A stretch of DNA of 64,000 bases from CAAGNP01 sp045595965. GTDB taxonomy: Bacteria > Bacteroidota > Bacteroidia > Bacteroidales > UBA932. Location of the stretch: assembly GCA_045595965.1 (NCBI GenBank), contig JAZOBN010000001.1, positions 30,826-94,825 of the forward strand, in the 5' to 3' direction. Under the pieces are notes generated by a model, which ran no database searches, was not told the DNA's origin, and worked only from the letters and a program-made list of their open reading frames with translations. Positions 53,742 through 62,034 of the stretch are shown here, one piece after another (position 1 is the first letter of the stretch; every line of letters begins with the position of its first letter). Both the position numbers and the translations under genes were made by a program.

Positions 53742-55925
53742 ATGAGTGTGTTCCGTAAAGGTGCTTTGGATGAGTTCGCAAGCCATAAGGCACAGAGGTT
53801 TTATTTTGAAGAGAGGGCAGTTTCAGAATTTTTCGGTGAGAATCTTTTTGATACTGCAAAAATGAAGAAATACCTTTCGAAAGAGGTGTATGAAGCGGTG
53901 CTTGCCTCTATTGAAGAGGGGAGCAAAATAGACAGGAGTATCGCGGATCAGGTGGCTGAAGGGATGAAGGCCTGGGCGTTGGAGATGGGAGCTACCCATT
54001 ACACCCACTGGTTCTCCCCATTGACCGACTCTACAGCAGAGAAACACGAATCATTTGTTGATTTTGATGAAAATGGGGTTGCGGTGGAAAAATTCAAAGG
54101 GAGTGCCCTTGTGCAGCAGGAACCCGATGCCTCAAGTTTTCCCAATGGGGGATTGCGCAATACATTTGAAGCACGCGGATATACAGCATGGGATCCTTCA
54201 TCTCCAGCATTTATCATTGATCAGACATTGTGTATCCCCACTGTATTTGTTTCATATACAGGGGAAGCACTCGATATGAAGATACCACATCTGAAATCTT
54301 TGCAGACCTTAGAAAAGGCCTCTTTGGGGGTACTTGAACTTTTTGGAAACAAGGCTGCAAGGGCGAATGTGATGCTGGGACTGGAGCAGGAGTATTTTAT
54401 TGTGGATGAGTCCCTTTTCAGAGCACGTCCCGACCTTCAGATCTGCAACAGGACACTTATCGGGCATACTGCGGCAAAAGACCAACAGCTGGAAGATCAC
54501 TATTTCGGGGCAATTCCGTCCAGGGTGATGGCATTTATGAAGGATTTCGAGACAGAGGCCTACAAACTTGGAATCATGCTCAAAACCCGTCACAATGAGG
54601 TGGCACCTAACCAGTTTGAATGTGCCCCATATTTCTCTGAGGCAAACAGGGCTATTGACGATAACCTGAAGTTGATGATTGTGATGAGGAAAATTGCCAA
54701 AAAGCACAATCTTAAAGTTATATTCCACGAAAAGCCCTTTGACGGTGTGAACGGCTCCGGCAAGCACTGCAACTGGTCTATTGTGACCAATGCCGGAGAA
54801 AATGTCCTCTCACCGGGAAAAACACCGGGAACCAATTTGCAGTTCTTGAGCTTCTTTACATCGGTAATCAGGGCGGTCTATGAGCATCACTACCTTTTGA
54901 TGGCAAGTATTGCTTCTCTGAACAACTCTCACAGATTGGGAGGAAATGAGGCCCCCCCTGCAGTTATGTCGGTATTTGTAGGGAGCACACTTGACAGATT
55001 GCTCAACTCACTGGAGGGGATTGGCAATACAGAGAGCGTTACCAATATCAGCGACACCCTCGATATTGTCAGGAAGATTCCCGAAATCCATGCTGACAAC
55101 ACCGACAGGAACAGAACTTCACCATTTGCATTTACAGGAAACAGATTTGAATTCAGAGCGGTCGGCTCCTCTGTAAATGTCGCATCTGCAATGTATGTCC
55201 TGAACTGTGCTGTAGCGGAACAGTTGTTCAGATTCAGAAAACTTGTTGATGAGAATATTGTAAAAGGGTGTACTACAGATGAGGCTATATGGAAAGTGGT
55301 GAGACAATTTATAATGGAGTCAAAAAATATACGCTTCGAAGGGAACGGCTATAGCGATGAATGGAGGGTTGAGGCGGCAGCAAGAGGTCTGAAAGGGTTG
55401 GAGAGTGTACCTCAGGCGTATAAGGCTTTCCTTGAAAAACAGTCAGTGGATCTTTTTGTGAATATGGGGGTTCTGACAGCAAGGGAGGTGGAGGCACGCT
55501 ACGAGGTGATGAATGAGACCTACACCAAAAAATTGCAGATAGAGGCACGTGTGATGGGAGATCTTATCATCAACCATGTCATCCCGACAGCAATAAAATT
55601 CCAGAATACCCTTATAGAAAATGTTAAAGGGTTGAAGGAACTCTTCGGAGAGGATAAGTTTGAAAGTATGTGTACCCAGCAGATAAAGATGATCGAAAAG
55701 ATTTCCGGATATATAGAGTCTTTGCGGGTAAATGTGCACGAGATGATACAAGAGAGAAAGGTGGCAAACAAAATAGAGGATTTTGCCCTGAGGGCAGAAA
55801 CTTACACAGAGAGGGTATTGCCATATATGGAGCTCATCCGTGAAAAGGCAGATAAACTTGAGATGATTGTAGATGATGAATTGTGGCCACTTCCAAAATA
55901 TAGAGAACTATTGTTATTAAGATAA
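53742..55925 (+). CDS. glnA: Glutamine synthetase type III
   Basis: Makes glutamine from glutamate, ammonia and ATP. The 727-residue length is that of the large type III (GlnN) enzyme of Bacteroides rather than the ~450-residue type I. Conserved blocks include LGLEQEYFIVDE, the catalytic KTRHNEVAPNQFE, FHEKPFDGVNGSGKHCNWS and RTSPFAFTGNRFEFRAVGSS. It starts a plus-strand run and lies 7 bases before purM, which links ammonia assimilation to purine synthesis, a glutamine consumer. Confidence 0.96.
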   Translation: MSVFRKGALDEFASHKAQRFYFEERAVSEFFGENLFDTAKMKKYLSKEVYEAVLASIEEGSKIDRSIADQVAEGMKAWALEMGATHYTHWFSPLTDSTAEKHESFVDFDENGVAVEKFKGSALVQQEPDASSFPNGGLRNTFEARGYTAWDPSSPAFIIDQTLCIPTVFVSYTGEALDMKIPHLKSLQTLEKASLGVLELFGNKAARANVMLGLEQEYFIVDESLFRARPDLQICNRTLIGHTAAKDQQLEDHYFGAIPSRVMAFMKDFETEAYKLGIMLKTRHNEVAPNQFECAPYFSEANRAIDDNLKLMIVMRKIAKKHNLKVIFHEKPFDGVNGSGKHCNWSIVTNAGENVLSPGKTPGTNLQFLSFFTSVIRAVYEHHYLLMASIASLNNSHRLGGNEAPPAVMSVFVGSTLDRLLNSLEGIGNTESVTNISDTLDIVRKIPEIHADNTDRNRTSPFAFTGNRFEFRAVGSSVNVASAMYVLNCAVAEQLFRFRKLVDENIVKGCTTDEAIWKVVRQFIMESKNIRFEGNGYSDEWRVEAAARGLKGLESVPQAYKAFLEKQSVDLFVNMGVLTAREVEARYEVMNETYTKKLQIEARVMGDLIINHVIPTAIKFQNTLIENVKGLKELFGEDKFESMCTQQIKMIEKISGYIESLRVNVHEMIQERKVANKIEDFALRAETYTERVLPYMELIREKADKLEMIVDDELWPLPKYRELLLLR

Positions 55926-55932
55926 TTCAGGC

Positions 55933-57105
55933 ATGACAGTAAAAGACAACAGGTATGCCCTTAGAGGGGTATCTTCATCCAAAGAGGATGTACATAAAGC
56001 AATTGAAAATATTGACAAAGGGCTTTTCCCCAAAGCATTCTGCAAAATTGTTCCCGATTATTTGAGCGGGGACGATGATTATTGTCTTGTTATGCATGCA
56101 GATGGGGCTGGCACAAAGTCATCTTTGGCTTATGCATACTGGAAAGAGACAGGAGATATGAGTGTATGGAAAGGTATTGCCCAGGATGCCATTGTTATGA
56201 ATACCGATGACCTCCTTTGTGTAGGTGTTACTGACAATATCCTCTTGTCATCAACTATAGGCCGTAATAAGAATCTTATCCCCGGCGAGGTAATTTCCGC
56301 TATTATCTCCGGCACACAGGGGTTTGTCGACAAAATGAAAGAGTTTGGTGTGGATATGGTACTTACAGGTGGTGAAACAGCCGATGTTGGAGATCTTGTC
56401 AGAACAGTTATTGTGGATAGTACCGTATGTGCAAGGATCAGGAGATCAGATGTGATAGATAATGCAAATATATCTGCCGGAGATGTTGTTGTGGCGCTTG
56501 CATCTTATGGACAAGCAAATTATGAGGAGGAGTACAATGGTGGTATGGGGAGTAACGGACTTACCTCTGCCCGTCACGATGTCTTCTCCAAATATGTGGC
56601 AGAAAAATTCCCTGAGACCTATGATGCCCAAGTTCCTGAAGATCTGGTCTATTCAGGTAGCAAGAAATTGACAGAGGTGGAGCCCGAAACAGGTGTTACA
56701 TATGGCAAACTTGTACTCTCTCCAACCAGAACATATGCCCCGGTTATCAAGAAAATATTTGAGAAGCACCGTGCCGATATTCATGGTATGATCCATTGCT
56801 CAGGTGGGGCGCAGACAAAAGTCCTCCATTTTATAGAGAACCTGAGGGTGATAAAGGATAATATGTTCCCTGTCCCTCCATTGTTCAGAACTATCAAGGA
56901 GGAGTCGGGTGCAGATTGGAAAGAGATGTACAAAGTGTTCAATATGGGACACAGAATGGAGTTGTACCTCCCGGCAGAGATTGCCCAAAGTGTTGTTGAA
57001 ATTTCCCAATCTTTTGGAATTGAGGCAAGAATCCTGGGTAGAGTAGAAGAGTGTGATCATAAAGAGGTGGTGATCAGAAGTGAATTCGGAGAGTTTATCT
57101 ATTAG
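55933..57105 (+). CDS. purM: Phosphoribosylformylglycinamidine cyclo-ligase (AIR synthase)
   Basis: Converts formylglycinamidine ribonucleotide to aminoimidazole ribonucleotide. The 390-residue protein shows HADGAGTKSSLAY, an ATP-binding MNTDDLLCVG and GGETADVGDLV motifs, and FNMGHRMEL near the C-terminus. Length and motifs fit the Bacteroidota form of PurM. The gap to glnA is 7 bases and to the racemase gene 13. Confidence 0.94.
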   Translation: MTVKDNRYALRGVSSSKEDVHKAIENIDKGLFPKAFCKIVPDYLSGDDDYCLVMHADGAGTKSSLAYAYWKETGDMSVWKGIAQDAIVMNTDDLLCVGVTDNILLSSTIGRNKNLIPGEVISAIISGTQGFVDKMKEFGVDMVLTGGETADVGDLVRTVIVDSTVCARIRRSDVIDNANISAGDVVVALASYGQANYEEEYNGGMGSNGLTSARHDVFSKYVAEKFPETYDAQVPEDLVYSGSKKLTEVEPETGVTYGKLVLSPTRTYAPVIKKIFEKHRADIHGMIHCSGGAQTKVLHFIENLRVIKDNMFPVPPLFRTIKEESGADWKEMYKVFNMGHRMELYLPAEIAQSVVEISQSFGIEARILGRVEECDHKEVVIRSEFGEFIY

Positions 57106-57118
57106 AGTAACTTATATT

Positions 57119-58591
57119 ATGCAAAGATTTGCCAAATTCTTTTTAGCAGGGTTCGTAGTCTTGTTCTCTTCTTGTGGACAAAAAGTTGTTGAGGAGAAAC
57201 TGATCCCTATCTCTGAAAAAGCGTTAAACGATACAGCTTCTGTTTTTTATGCAGATTTTGCATCATATCCCCGACAGAAAAGTCAATTGCCTATCGGTGT
57301 TTTTGATTCCGGTACCGGGGGACTTACAGTTCAGGAGGTGCTGCTGACCCTTGACTCCTTTGATAATATCACAGGCAAGGAGGTGGGGGATGGAATTCCC
57401 GATTTTGCAGGGGAAAATTTTGTATATCTTGCTGATGATGCAAATATGCCATACGGAGACTATGATGCAGCAGGTAAGAGTGACTATTTGAGGGAACTGG
57501 TGGTGAAGGATGCCCTATTCCTGATGGGGGACAAATATTACAATCTGGCAATCGATGATGCACCCTACGGTGAAAAAATGGAGGTAAAGGTGATAGTCAT
57601 CGCTTGTAATACCGCTACAGCATACGGACTTGCAGATATTGAGAAACTCCTTGCAAAGAGCGGGACAGGGGTGAAGGTAATAGGTGTGATAAATGCAGGT
57701 GTAAGGGCGGCTTTGGCTGATTGGAAAAAAGATACCGACTATGCAATAGGGGTGATGGCAACCCCTGGAACTATCTCTTCCGGGGCGTATCAGAGGACAA
57801 TCAACGAAATTGCAGCACAGAAAGGGTTGAATGGAAAAATTACAGTAGTGAACCAGTCTGCCTTGGGCTTTGCAAATGCTGTGGACGGTGTCTCAGACTA
57901 TGTCAAGAGTGGAATCTATTCTCCCAGAGAGGAGTATAGAGGTCCCATTATGGGATCTTCGGATGACCAGATCAATCCCTCCATCATCGAAAGATATTTC
58001 TTTGATTACTCAAATGGGGCGCTTTTGTACTCAAAATCGAATGGTGAGTTTGATCAGATTCAGTTGAATTCGGCAGACAATTATGCAAGATTCCACCTCG
58101 TTTCACTGGTTGAAAAACACCGTAAGAGTGGCTGTGATGTCCCATTGAAAAGTATTATTCTGGGATGTACCCACTACCCGTTCCATCTTGAAGTGCTGAA
58201 CAAGACTATTGAACAGCTACGTAACTACAAGAAAGATGGTGTATATATCTACAAAAATTGCATTGCTGAAGATTTTACATTTATTGACCCTGCGCAATAT
58301 ACAGCAAAAGAGTGTTACAAACTTTTGCGAGAAAATCATGAATTGGCACTAAGAACCTCTCCCGGTAAATTGTATCCATATATCTCTATTCCATCTTATG
58401 GACTGGATGCGAAAAATCTGGATAAGGATGGCAACCTGACTTATGATTTCAAATATGGGAGAGCAGTGGGGACAGAAGATATAACAACTAAAGTGGTCCC
58501 ATTCTCGTCGAGATATATCGATCAGGAGACACAGGATAGAATCAAGAGGCTGGTTCCTGAATCATATTCATTGATCAAGGAGAGACTATAG
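57119..58591 (+). CDS. Lipoprotein homologue of glutamate racemase
   Basis: A 490-residue exported protein related to MurI. The start at ATG 57119 gives a lipoprotein signal ending in FSSC (Cys19); an earlier in-frame ATG at 57080 lies within purM. The racemase motif DSGTGGLTV (63-71) and both catalytic cysteines are kept: Cys163 in ACNTATAYG and Cys350 in GCTHYPF. MurI is about 265 residues and cytosolic, so this protein has about 190 extra residues, mainly inserted between the Cys motifs and at the C-terminus. Activity and substrate are unknown; periplasmic amino-acid racemisation is possible. No cytosolic murI is in the window. Confidence 0.85.
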   Translation: MQRFAKFFLAGFVVLFSSCGQKVVEEKLIPISEKALNDTASVFYADFASYPRQKSQLPIGVFDSGTGGLTVQEVLLTLDSFDNITGKEVGDGIPDFAGENFVYLADDANMPYGDYDAAGKSDYLRELVVKDALFLMGDKYYNLAIDDAPYGEKMEVKVIVIACNTATAYGLADIEKLLAKSGTGVKVIGVINAGVRAALADWKKDTDYAIGVMATPGTISSGAYQRTINEIAAQKGLNGKITVVNQSALGFANAVDGVSDYVKSGIYSPREEYRGPIMGSSDDQINPSIIERYFFDYSNGALLYSKSNGEFDQIQLNSADNYARFHLVSLVEKHRKSGCDVPLKSIILGCTHYPFHLEVLNKTIEQLRNYKKDGVYIYKNCIAEDFTFIDPAQYTAKECYKLLRENHELALRTSPGKLYPYISIPSYGLDAKNLDKDGNLTYDFKYGRAVGTEDITTKVVPFSSRYIDQETQDRIKRLVPESYSLIKERL

Positions 58592-58608
58592 AGTTACAAC
58601 TTATTTAT

Positions 58609-59202
58609 ATGAGTTTATTTTCAGAGAGCATATCAGTAGAAGAGTTGGAGCAGCTTCAATTAGCATCTTTTGATGGTCCGATTGTGGTGGTGGACAAGAT
58701 GAATGAAGAGTATGCTGAGGCTATAGAATATCTGAGAGCACAGGAAATCATCGGTTTTGATACAGAAACAAAACCTTGTTTTCAAGCCAATTCGCCCAGG
58801 AACAAAATGGCTTTGCTGCAGCTCTCGGGCGATGATAAGGCATACCTTTTCAGACTCCATACCTTAGGGCTGCCCAAATCTCTTGCGGGAATTCTTGCAG
58901 ATGCAAAAATAGTAAAAGTGGGGGCGGCAGTAAGGGATGATGTCAGAGGATTGCAGCAATACAGAAAATTTGTTGCCAAGAATTTTGTGGATTTGCAGCT
59001 GATTGGAGAGAATTATGGCATCAAGGATAAGAGTGTTAAGAAGATGGCAGGAATCATCCTTGGGGTGAAGGTTTCAAAAGCTCAGCAGTTGTCAAACTGG
59101 GAGGCACCCCAGTTGTCCGGTGCCCAATTGAAATATGCGGCAATTGATGCCTGGATATGCAGAAAAATGTATTTGACTCTTAAAAATTCAGAAAATCAAT
59201 GA
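58609..59202 (+). CDS. 3'-5' exonuclease (DEDDy, RNase D-like domain)
   Basis: A 197-residue single-domain exonuclease. Exo I has Asp and Glu in IGFDTETKP, Exo II an Asp in AVRDDVRGL and Exo III in YAAIDAWICRKMY (Tyr...Asp), which is the DEDDy form. The HRDC domain of RNase D is missing. Related proteins are sometimes annotated as 3'-5' exonuclease domain proteins. It overlaps rlmI by 4 bases and follows the racemase gene by 17. Confidence 0.9.
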   Translation: MSLFSESISVEELEQLQLASFDGPIVVVDKMNEEYAEAIEYLRAQEIIGFDTETKPCFQANSPRNKMALLQLSGDDKAYLFRLHTLGLPKSLAGILADAKIVKVGAAVRDDVRGLQQYRKFVAKNFVDLQLIGENYGIKDKSVKKMAGIILGVKVSKAQQLSNWEAPQLSGAQLKYAAIDAWICRKMYLTLKNSENQ

Positions 59203-60407
59203 AAAAGGTAGTTTTGAAAAAGGGGAGGGATGAGTCTTTGAAGAGATTCCATCCATGGGTATTCTCTGGTGCTGTCGAAAGGGTAGAGGGGGAACCTTAT
59301 GAAGGGGAAGTGGTGGAAGTTGTCACCGCTTCGGGTGAATTCATTGCATACGGACATTATCAGGTGGGCTCAATCGTTGTCAGGGCTCTGGCATTTGATC
59401 AGGAGTATGAGCCTGTTGATGGTGGGTTTGAACTTGATTTTTGGATCGAGAAGATATATCTGGCCTATAAGATGCGCCGCACTTTGGGTATCGATAATCC
59501 GCAGACAAATTGCTACAGACTTGTTCATGGAGAGGGGGATAACCTTCCGGGGCTTATTATAGACTATTATGACGGAGTGGCAGTAGTTCAGGCCCACTCT
59601 GCAGGGATGTATCTCTCCGAAGAAAAAATATGCTCCGCTCTCAGACATTGTTACGGATCACAGTTGAAAGCAGTTTATGACAAGAGTGAAGGGACTGCCC
59701 CGTTCAAAGCCGGTCTGGATCTGGGCGATAAATATCTGTGGAAAAGTGAAAGTTTTACCCAGGAGGAATCTCCGGTACTTGAAAACGGTAAAAGCTTTCT
59801 TGTAAATTGGGAGAAGGGGCAAAAAACTGGTTTCTTCCTCGATCAGAGGGATAACAGGGAGATGGTCGGTCTACAATCGAGGGGGAAGAGGGTCCTTAAT
59901 CTCTTCTGTTATACCGGAGGATTTTCGATCTATGCTTTGGCTGCAGGGGCAAAAAAGGTGGTTTCTGTGGACTCTTCCAAAGTGGCAATGGAGATGGTGG
60001 ACAAAAATGTTGCATTCAATGGCTTTGATCCATCCCGACACGAATCAGTGTGTGAAGATGCTATCGATTACTTGAAAAAGATACCGGCAGGGGAATTTGA
60101 TGTAATGATTGTGGACCCCCCTGCTTTTGCTAAGCACAGAGGGGCTCTGGACAACGCTTTGAGGGCATATAAGAGATTGAATGCTTGTGCTATAGAGAAA
60201 GTGGCACGTGGAGGGATCATATTCACATACAGTTGTTCTCAGGTAGTGGACAAGCAGGCCTTCGCATTGGCTGTCTTTTCTGCAGCTGCATCGGTGGGGA
60301 GAAGTGTTAAAATTTTACGTCGTCTTACACAACCTGCCGATCACCCGGTAAATATCTATCACCCTGAAGGGGAGTATCTTAAAGGTTTGATGCTGTATGT
60401 CGAGTAG
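59199..60407 (+). CDS. rlmI: 23S rRNA m5C methyltransferase of the RlmI family
   Basis: SAM-dependent methyltransferase that makes m5C1962 in 23S rRNA in E. coli. The 402-residue protein has an N-terminal PUA RNA-binding domain (about 1-75, FHPWVFSGAVERVEGEP), an RFM-like linker, the SAM site NLFCYTGGFSIYA and the catalytic motif DPPAFA. A PCS Cys motif appears as YSCSQV near the C-terminus. It overlaps the next gene by 11 bases. Confidence 0.92.
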   Translation: MKKVVLKKGRDESLKRFHPWVFSGAVERVEGEPYEGEVVEVVTASGEFIAYGHYQVGSIVVRALAFDQEYEPVDGGFELDFWIEKIYLAYKMRRTLGIDNPQTNCYRLVHGEGDNLPGLIIDYYDGVAVVQAHSAGMYLSEEKICSALRHCYGSQLKAVYDKSEGTAPFKAGLDLGDKYLWKSESFTQEESPVLENGKSFLVNWEKGQKTGFFLDQRDNREMVGLQSRGKRVLNLFCYTGGFSIYALAAGAKKVVSVDSSKVAMEMVDKNVAFNGFDPSRHESVCEDAIDYLKKIPAGEFDVMIVDPPAFAKHRGALDNALRAYKRLNACAIEKVARGGIIFTYSCSQVVDKQAFALAVFSAAASVGRSVKILRRLTQPADHPVNIYHPEGEYLKGLMLYVE

Positions 60408-60885
60408 TTATCATGTGACTCCCGGTATCTCTAAAGGGGAGAAATATCAAGAACTTATTCCACAACTGGAACTCGGATTGTCTCCCTACGACTACTCCAT
60501 CTCCACTTTGGCAAATGTTGCTGCTGCACTCAAATCCGTTTTCGGATTTTTCTGGGTGGGGTTCTATATCGTAGATGGAGAGAGGATGTATCTCGGACCT
60601 TTTCAAGGTGATGCTGCCTGCACATTTATCGGATATGGAAAGGGTGTTTGTGGTAGTGCCTGGATGAGGAGAGAGACTGTGATTGTGCCCGATGTGGAGC
60701 AATTTCCCGGTCATATTGCCTGCAGTTCTTTGTCCCGTTCAGAGATTGTAGTTCCTATGTTTGGAGGTGATGGAAGTGTGATAGGAGTCCTTGATATTGA
60801 TAGTGATAAATTGGGGGAGTTTGATGAGGTTGATGCAAAATATCTTGAAATCATTGTTAAAATAGTTTGCAAAACGATAAAATAA
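60397..60885 (+). CDS. msrC: Free methionine-(R)-sulfoxide reductase (GAF domain)
   Basis: Reduces free methionine-(R)-sulfoxide. The 162-residue GAF-domain protein keeps the three cysteines of E. coli fRMsr with exact spacing: Cys75, Cys85 and Cys109 (E. coli 84, 94, 118). This is a strong functional marker in a family that otherwise looks like a generic GAF protein. It overlaps rlmI by 11 bases and ends 23 bases before tRNA-Cys. Confidence 0.93.
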   Translation: MSSSYHVTPGISKGEKYQELIPQLELGLSPYDYSISTLANVAAALKSVFGFFWVGFYIVDGERMYLGPFQGDAACTFIGYGKGVCGSAWMRRETVIVPDVEQFPGHIACSSLSRSEIVVPMFGGDGSVIGVLDIDSDKLGEFDEVDAKYLEIIVKIVCKTIK

Positions 60886-60896
60886 TACTACATTTG
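60866..60896 (+). promoter_or_regulatory. tRNA-Cys promoter
   Basis: A -33 TTTG (60866-60869), a 19-base spacer and a -7 TACATTTG (60889-60896) match the Bacteroidota promoter well. It overlaps the 3' end of msrC and lies 12 bases before the tRNA, so the tRNA can be transcribed on its own. Confidence 0.75.
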
Positions 60897-60908
60897 CACT
60901 CCCTAATC

Positions 60909-60979
60909 GGTACCATGGCCGAGTGGTTAGGCAACGGTCTGCAAAACCGTCTACAGCAGTTCGATTCTGCTTGGTACCT
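60909..60979 (+). tRNA. tRNA-Cys (GCA)
   Basis: The 71-base cloverleaf folds completely: acceptor GGTACCA/TGGTACC, D arm GCCGAGTGGTTAGGC, anticodon stem ACGGT/ACCGT with loop CTGCAAA (anticodon GCA), and T arm AGCAG/CTGCT with TTCGATT. The discriminator base is T (U73), the identity element of tRNA-Cys. No CCA is encoded. The acceptor itself contains the palindrome GGTACC, which is repeated downstream. Confidence 0.97.
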
Positions 60980-60985
60980 CAAAAC

Positions 60986-61012
60986 AAAAAGACGTCTTCG
61001 GACGTCTTTTTT
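60986..61012 (+). terminator. tRNA-Cys terminator
   Basis: AAAAAGACGTC pairs with GACGTCTTTTT around a TTCG loop and is followed by T. The symmetry extends much further: the tRNA 3' end GGTACCTC (60973-60980) has its reverse complement GAGGTACC at 61018-61025, so the whole 60973-61025 segment is a near-perfect inverted repeat. Confidence 0.9.
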
Positions 61013-61019
61013 GTTTTGA

Positions 61020-61188
61020 GGTACCGGTTCCCCCCGTAGGCCCCCCAAGGGGCATATCCTCCTTCCACTTCGTTTCAGTCGGGTGGCTCCGTGCTCGATA
61101 TCCGGAGGATATCGCCAAACTCCGCCACGTCCTCTGACGAGGACAAGTTATAAGCAGAGTGGTCCTCGGACGTCTTTTTTTGTTTTGA
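61020..61188 (+). repeat. Repeat unit 0 (truncated)
   Basis: Begins GGTACCGGTTCCCCCC and goes from the C-rich block straight to the GCCACGTCCTCTGACGAGGAC block, missing the palindrome pair and the long inverted repeat. It has a small hairpin GATATCC-GGA-GGATATC at about 61097-61113 and ends with GGACGTCTTTTTTTG, a copy of the tRNA-Cys terminator end. Confidence 0.7.
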
Positions 61189-61301
61189 GGTACCGATTCC
61201 CCCCGCAGGCCCCCAGGGGGGAATATCCTCCTTCCACATCGTTTCAGTCCCCCTCCACAACCGAGTCGCAGATCAAATCCTCTCCCAAGACCCCCTGCTT
61301 C

Positions 61302-61345
61302 TGCCGCGACGCAAGAAAATCGCTATGAAAAGTCTGCGTCGTGAC
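61302..61345 (+). repeat. 44-nt REP-like palindrome, copy 3
   Basis: TGCCGCGACGCAAGAAAA... to TGCGTCGTGAC, first of the pair in unit 1. The outer stem base changes from A-T (copies 1, 2) to G-T wobble, so the hairpin is kept. Confidence 0.8.
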
Positions 61346-61373
61346 ATGATTTCTTCGCAAAACACCGTTTTCT

Positions 61374-61417
61374 TGCCGCGACGCAAGAAAATCGCTATGA
61401 AAAGTTTGCGTCGTGAC
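61374..61417 (+). repeat. 44-nt REP-like palindrome, copy 4
   Basis: Second of the pair in unit 1, in the same orientation as copy 3 and separated from it by 28 bases. It differs from copy 3 by one base in the right arm (TTTGCG for TCTGCG). Confidence 0.8.
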
Positions 61418-61467
61418 ACGAATCCTTAACAGGCAGATGTATAGGAAGATGATATGGATATGAAGAC

Positions 61468-61603
61468 AGTGGCGGTAGGGTAAGTTTGGCTTGGTTCCGT
61501 AGGAACAAGTTCCGACTCCATCCCTCCCAACGCTTCGCGTCGAGTCCCTCCCGTTCACGAGGCCACGGGCGGCCACGCCATCCAAACTTACCCTACCGCC
61601 ACT
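61468..61603. repeat. Long inverted repeat in unit 1
   Basis: Arms 61468-61489 and 61582-61603 are perfect 22-base complements, containing GGCGGTAGGGTAAGTTTGG. The 92-base loop holds further small inverted repeats (GGAACAAGTTCC). The equivalent hairpin in unit 2 has a loop of only 15 bases. Confidence 0.8.
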
Positions 61604-61707
61604 TCAGAGTATACGCAATAGCCTTTTGCTATCATCTTTCTGATATTATGAGCGACAGCTATGGCAACAAACTTCGCCACGTCCTCTGAAGAGGAGATGT
61701 TATAAAT

Positions 61708-61734
61708 GAGGTCCTCTTCGGATCTCTTTTTTTT
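61708..61734 (+). terminator. Terminator-like hairpin at the end of unit 1
   Basis: GAGGTCC (61708-61714) pairs with GGATCTC (61720-61726) with one wobble and a five-base loop, then eight T. Confidence 0.65.
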
Positions 61735-61870
61735 GTTTGGATGTACTGCGGTACATCTGTACCGATTCCCCTCGCAGGCCCCCAGGGGGGAATATCCTCC
61801 TTCCACATCGTTTCAGTCCCCCTCCACAACCGAGTCGCAGATCAAATCCTCTCCCAAGACCCCCTGCTTC

Positions 61871-61914
61871 TGCCGCGACGCAAGAAAGTCTCCAGGAAAA
61901 CTCTGCGTCGTGAC
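61871..61914 (+). repeat. 44-nt REP-like palindrome, copy 5
   Basis: First of the pair in unit 2. The loop reads GTCTCCAGGAAAAC, close to copies 1 and 2, whereas copies 3, 4 and 6 have a TATGAAAA-type loop. Confidence 0.8.
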
Positions 61915-61942
61915 ACGAATCCTTCACAAGACACCGTTTTCT

Positions 61943-61986
61943 TGCCGCGACGCAAGAAAATCGTTATGAAAACTCTGCGTCGTGAC
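61943..61986 (+). repeat. 44-nt REP-like palindrome, copy 6
   Basis: Second of the pair in unit 2, in the same orientation as copy 5 and again 28 bases away from it, exactly as in unit 1. Confidence 0.8.
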
Positions 61987-62034
61987 GGAGACTTCACAGG
62001 CAGATGTATAGGAAGATGATATGGATATGACGAC

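Larger units (their letters stand above)
61189..61758 (+). repeat. Repeat unit 1 (full length)
   Basis: Order of elements: GGTACCGATTCC and C/G-rich block; 44-nt palindromes at 61302 and 61374; a 22-base perfect inverted repeat (61468-61489 with 61582-61603) around a 92-base loop; the segment with ATAGCCTTTTGCTAT; a GTCCTCTGAAGAGGA hairpin; and a terminator-like hairpin (61708-61734). From about 61207 to the first palindrome it is identical to unit 2 over more than 90 bases, by eye. Confidence 0.8.

Noticed and set aside
61302..61986. Possible CRISPR array
   Set aside because: The repeats are palindromes in pairs inside larger units, with the same spacer in both pairs; no unique regular spacers and no cas genes are present.
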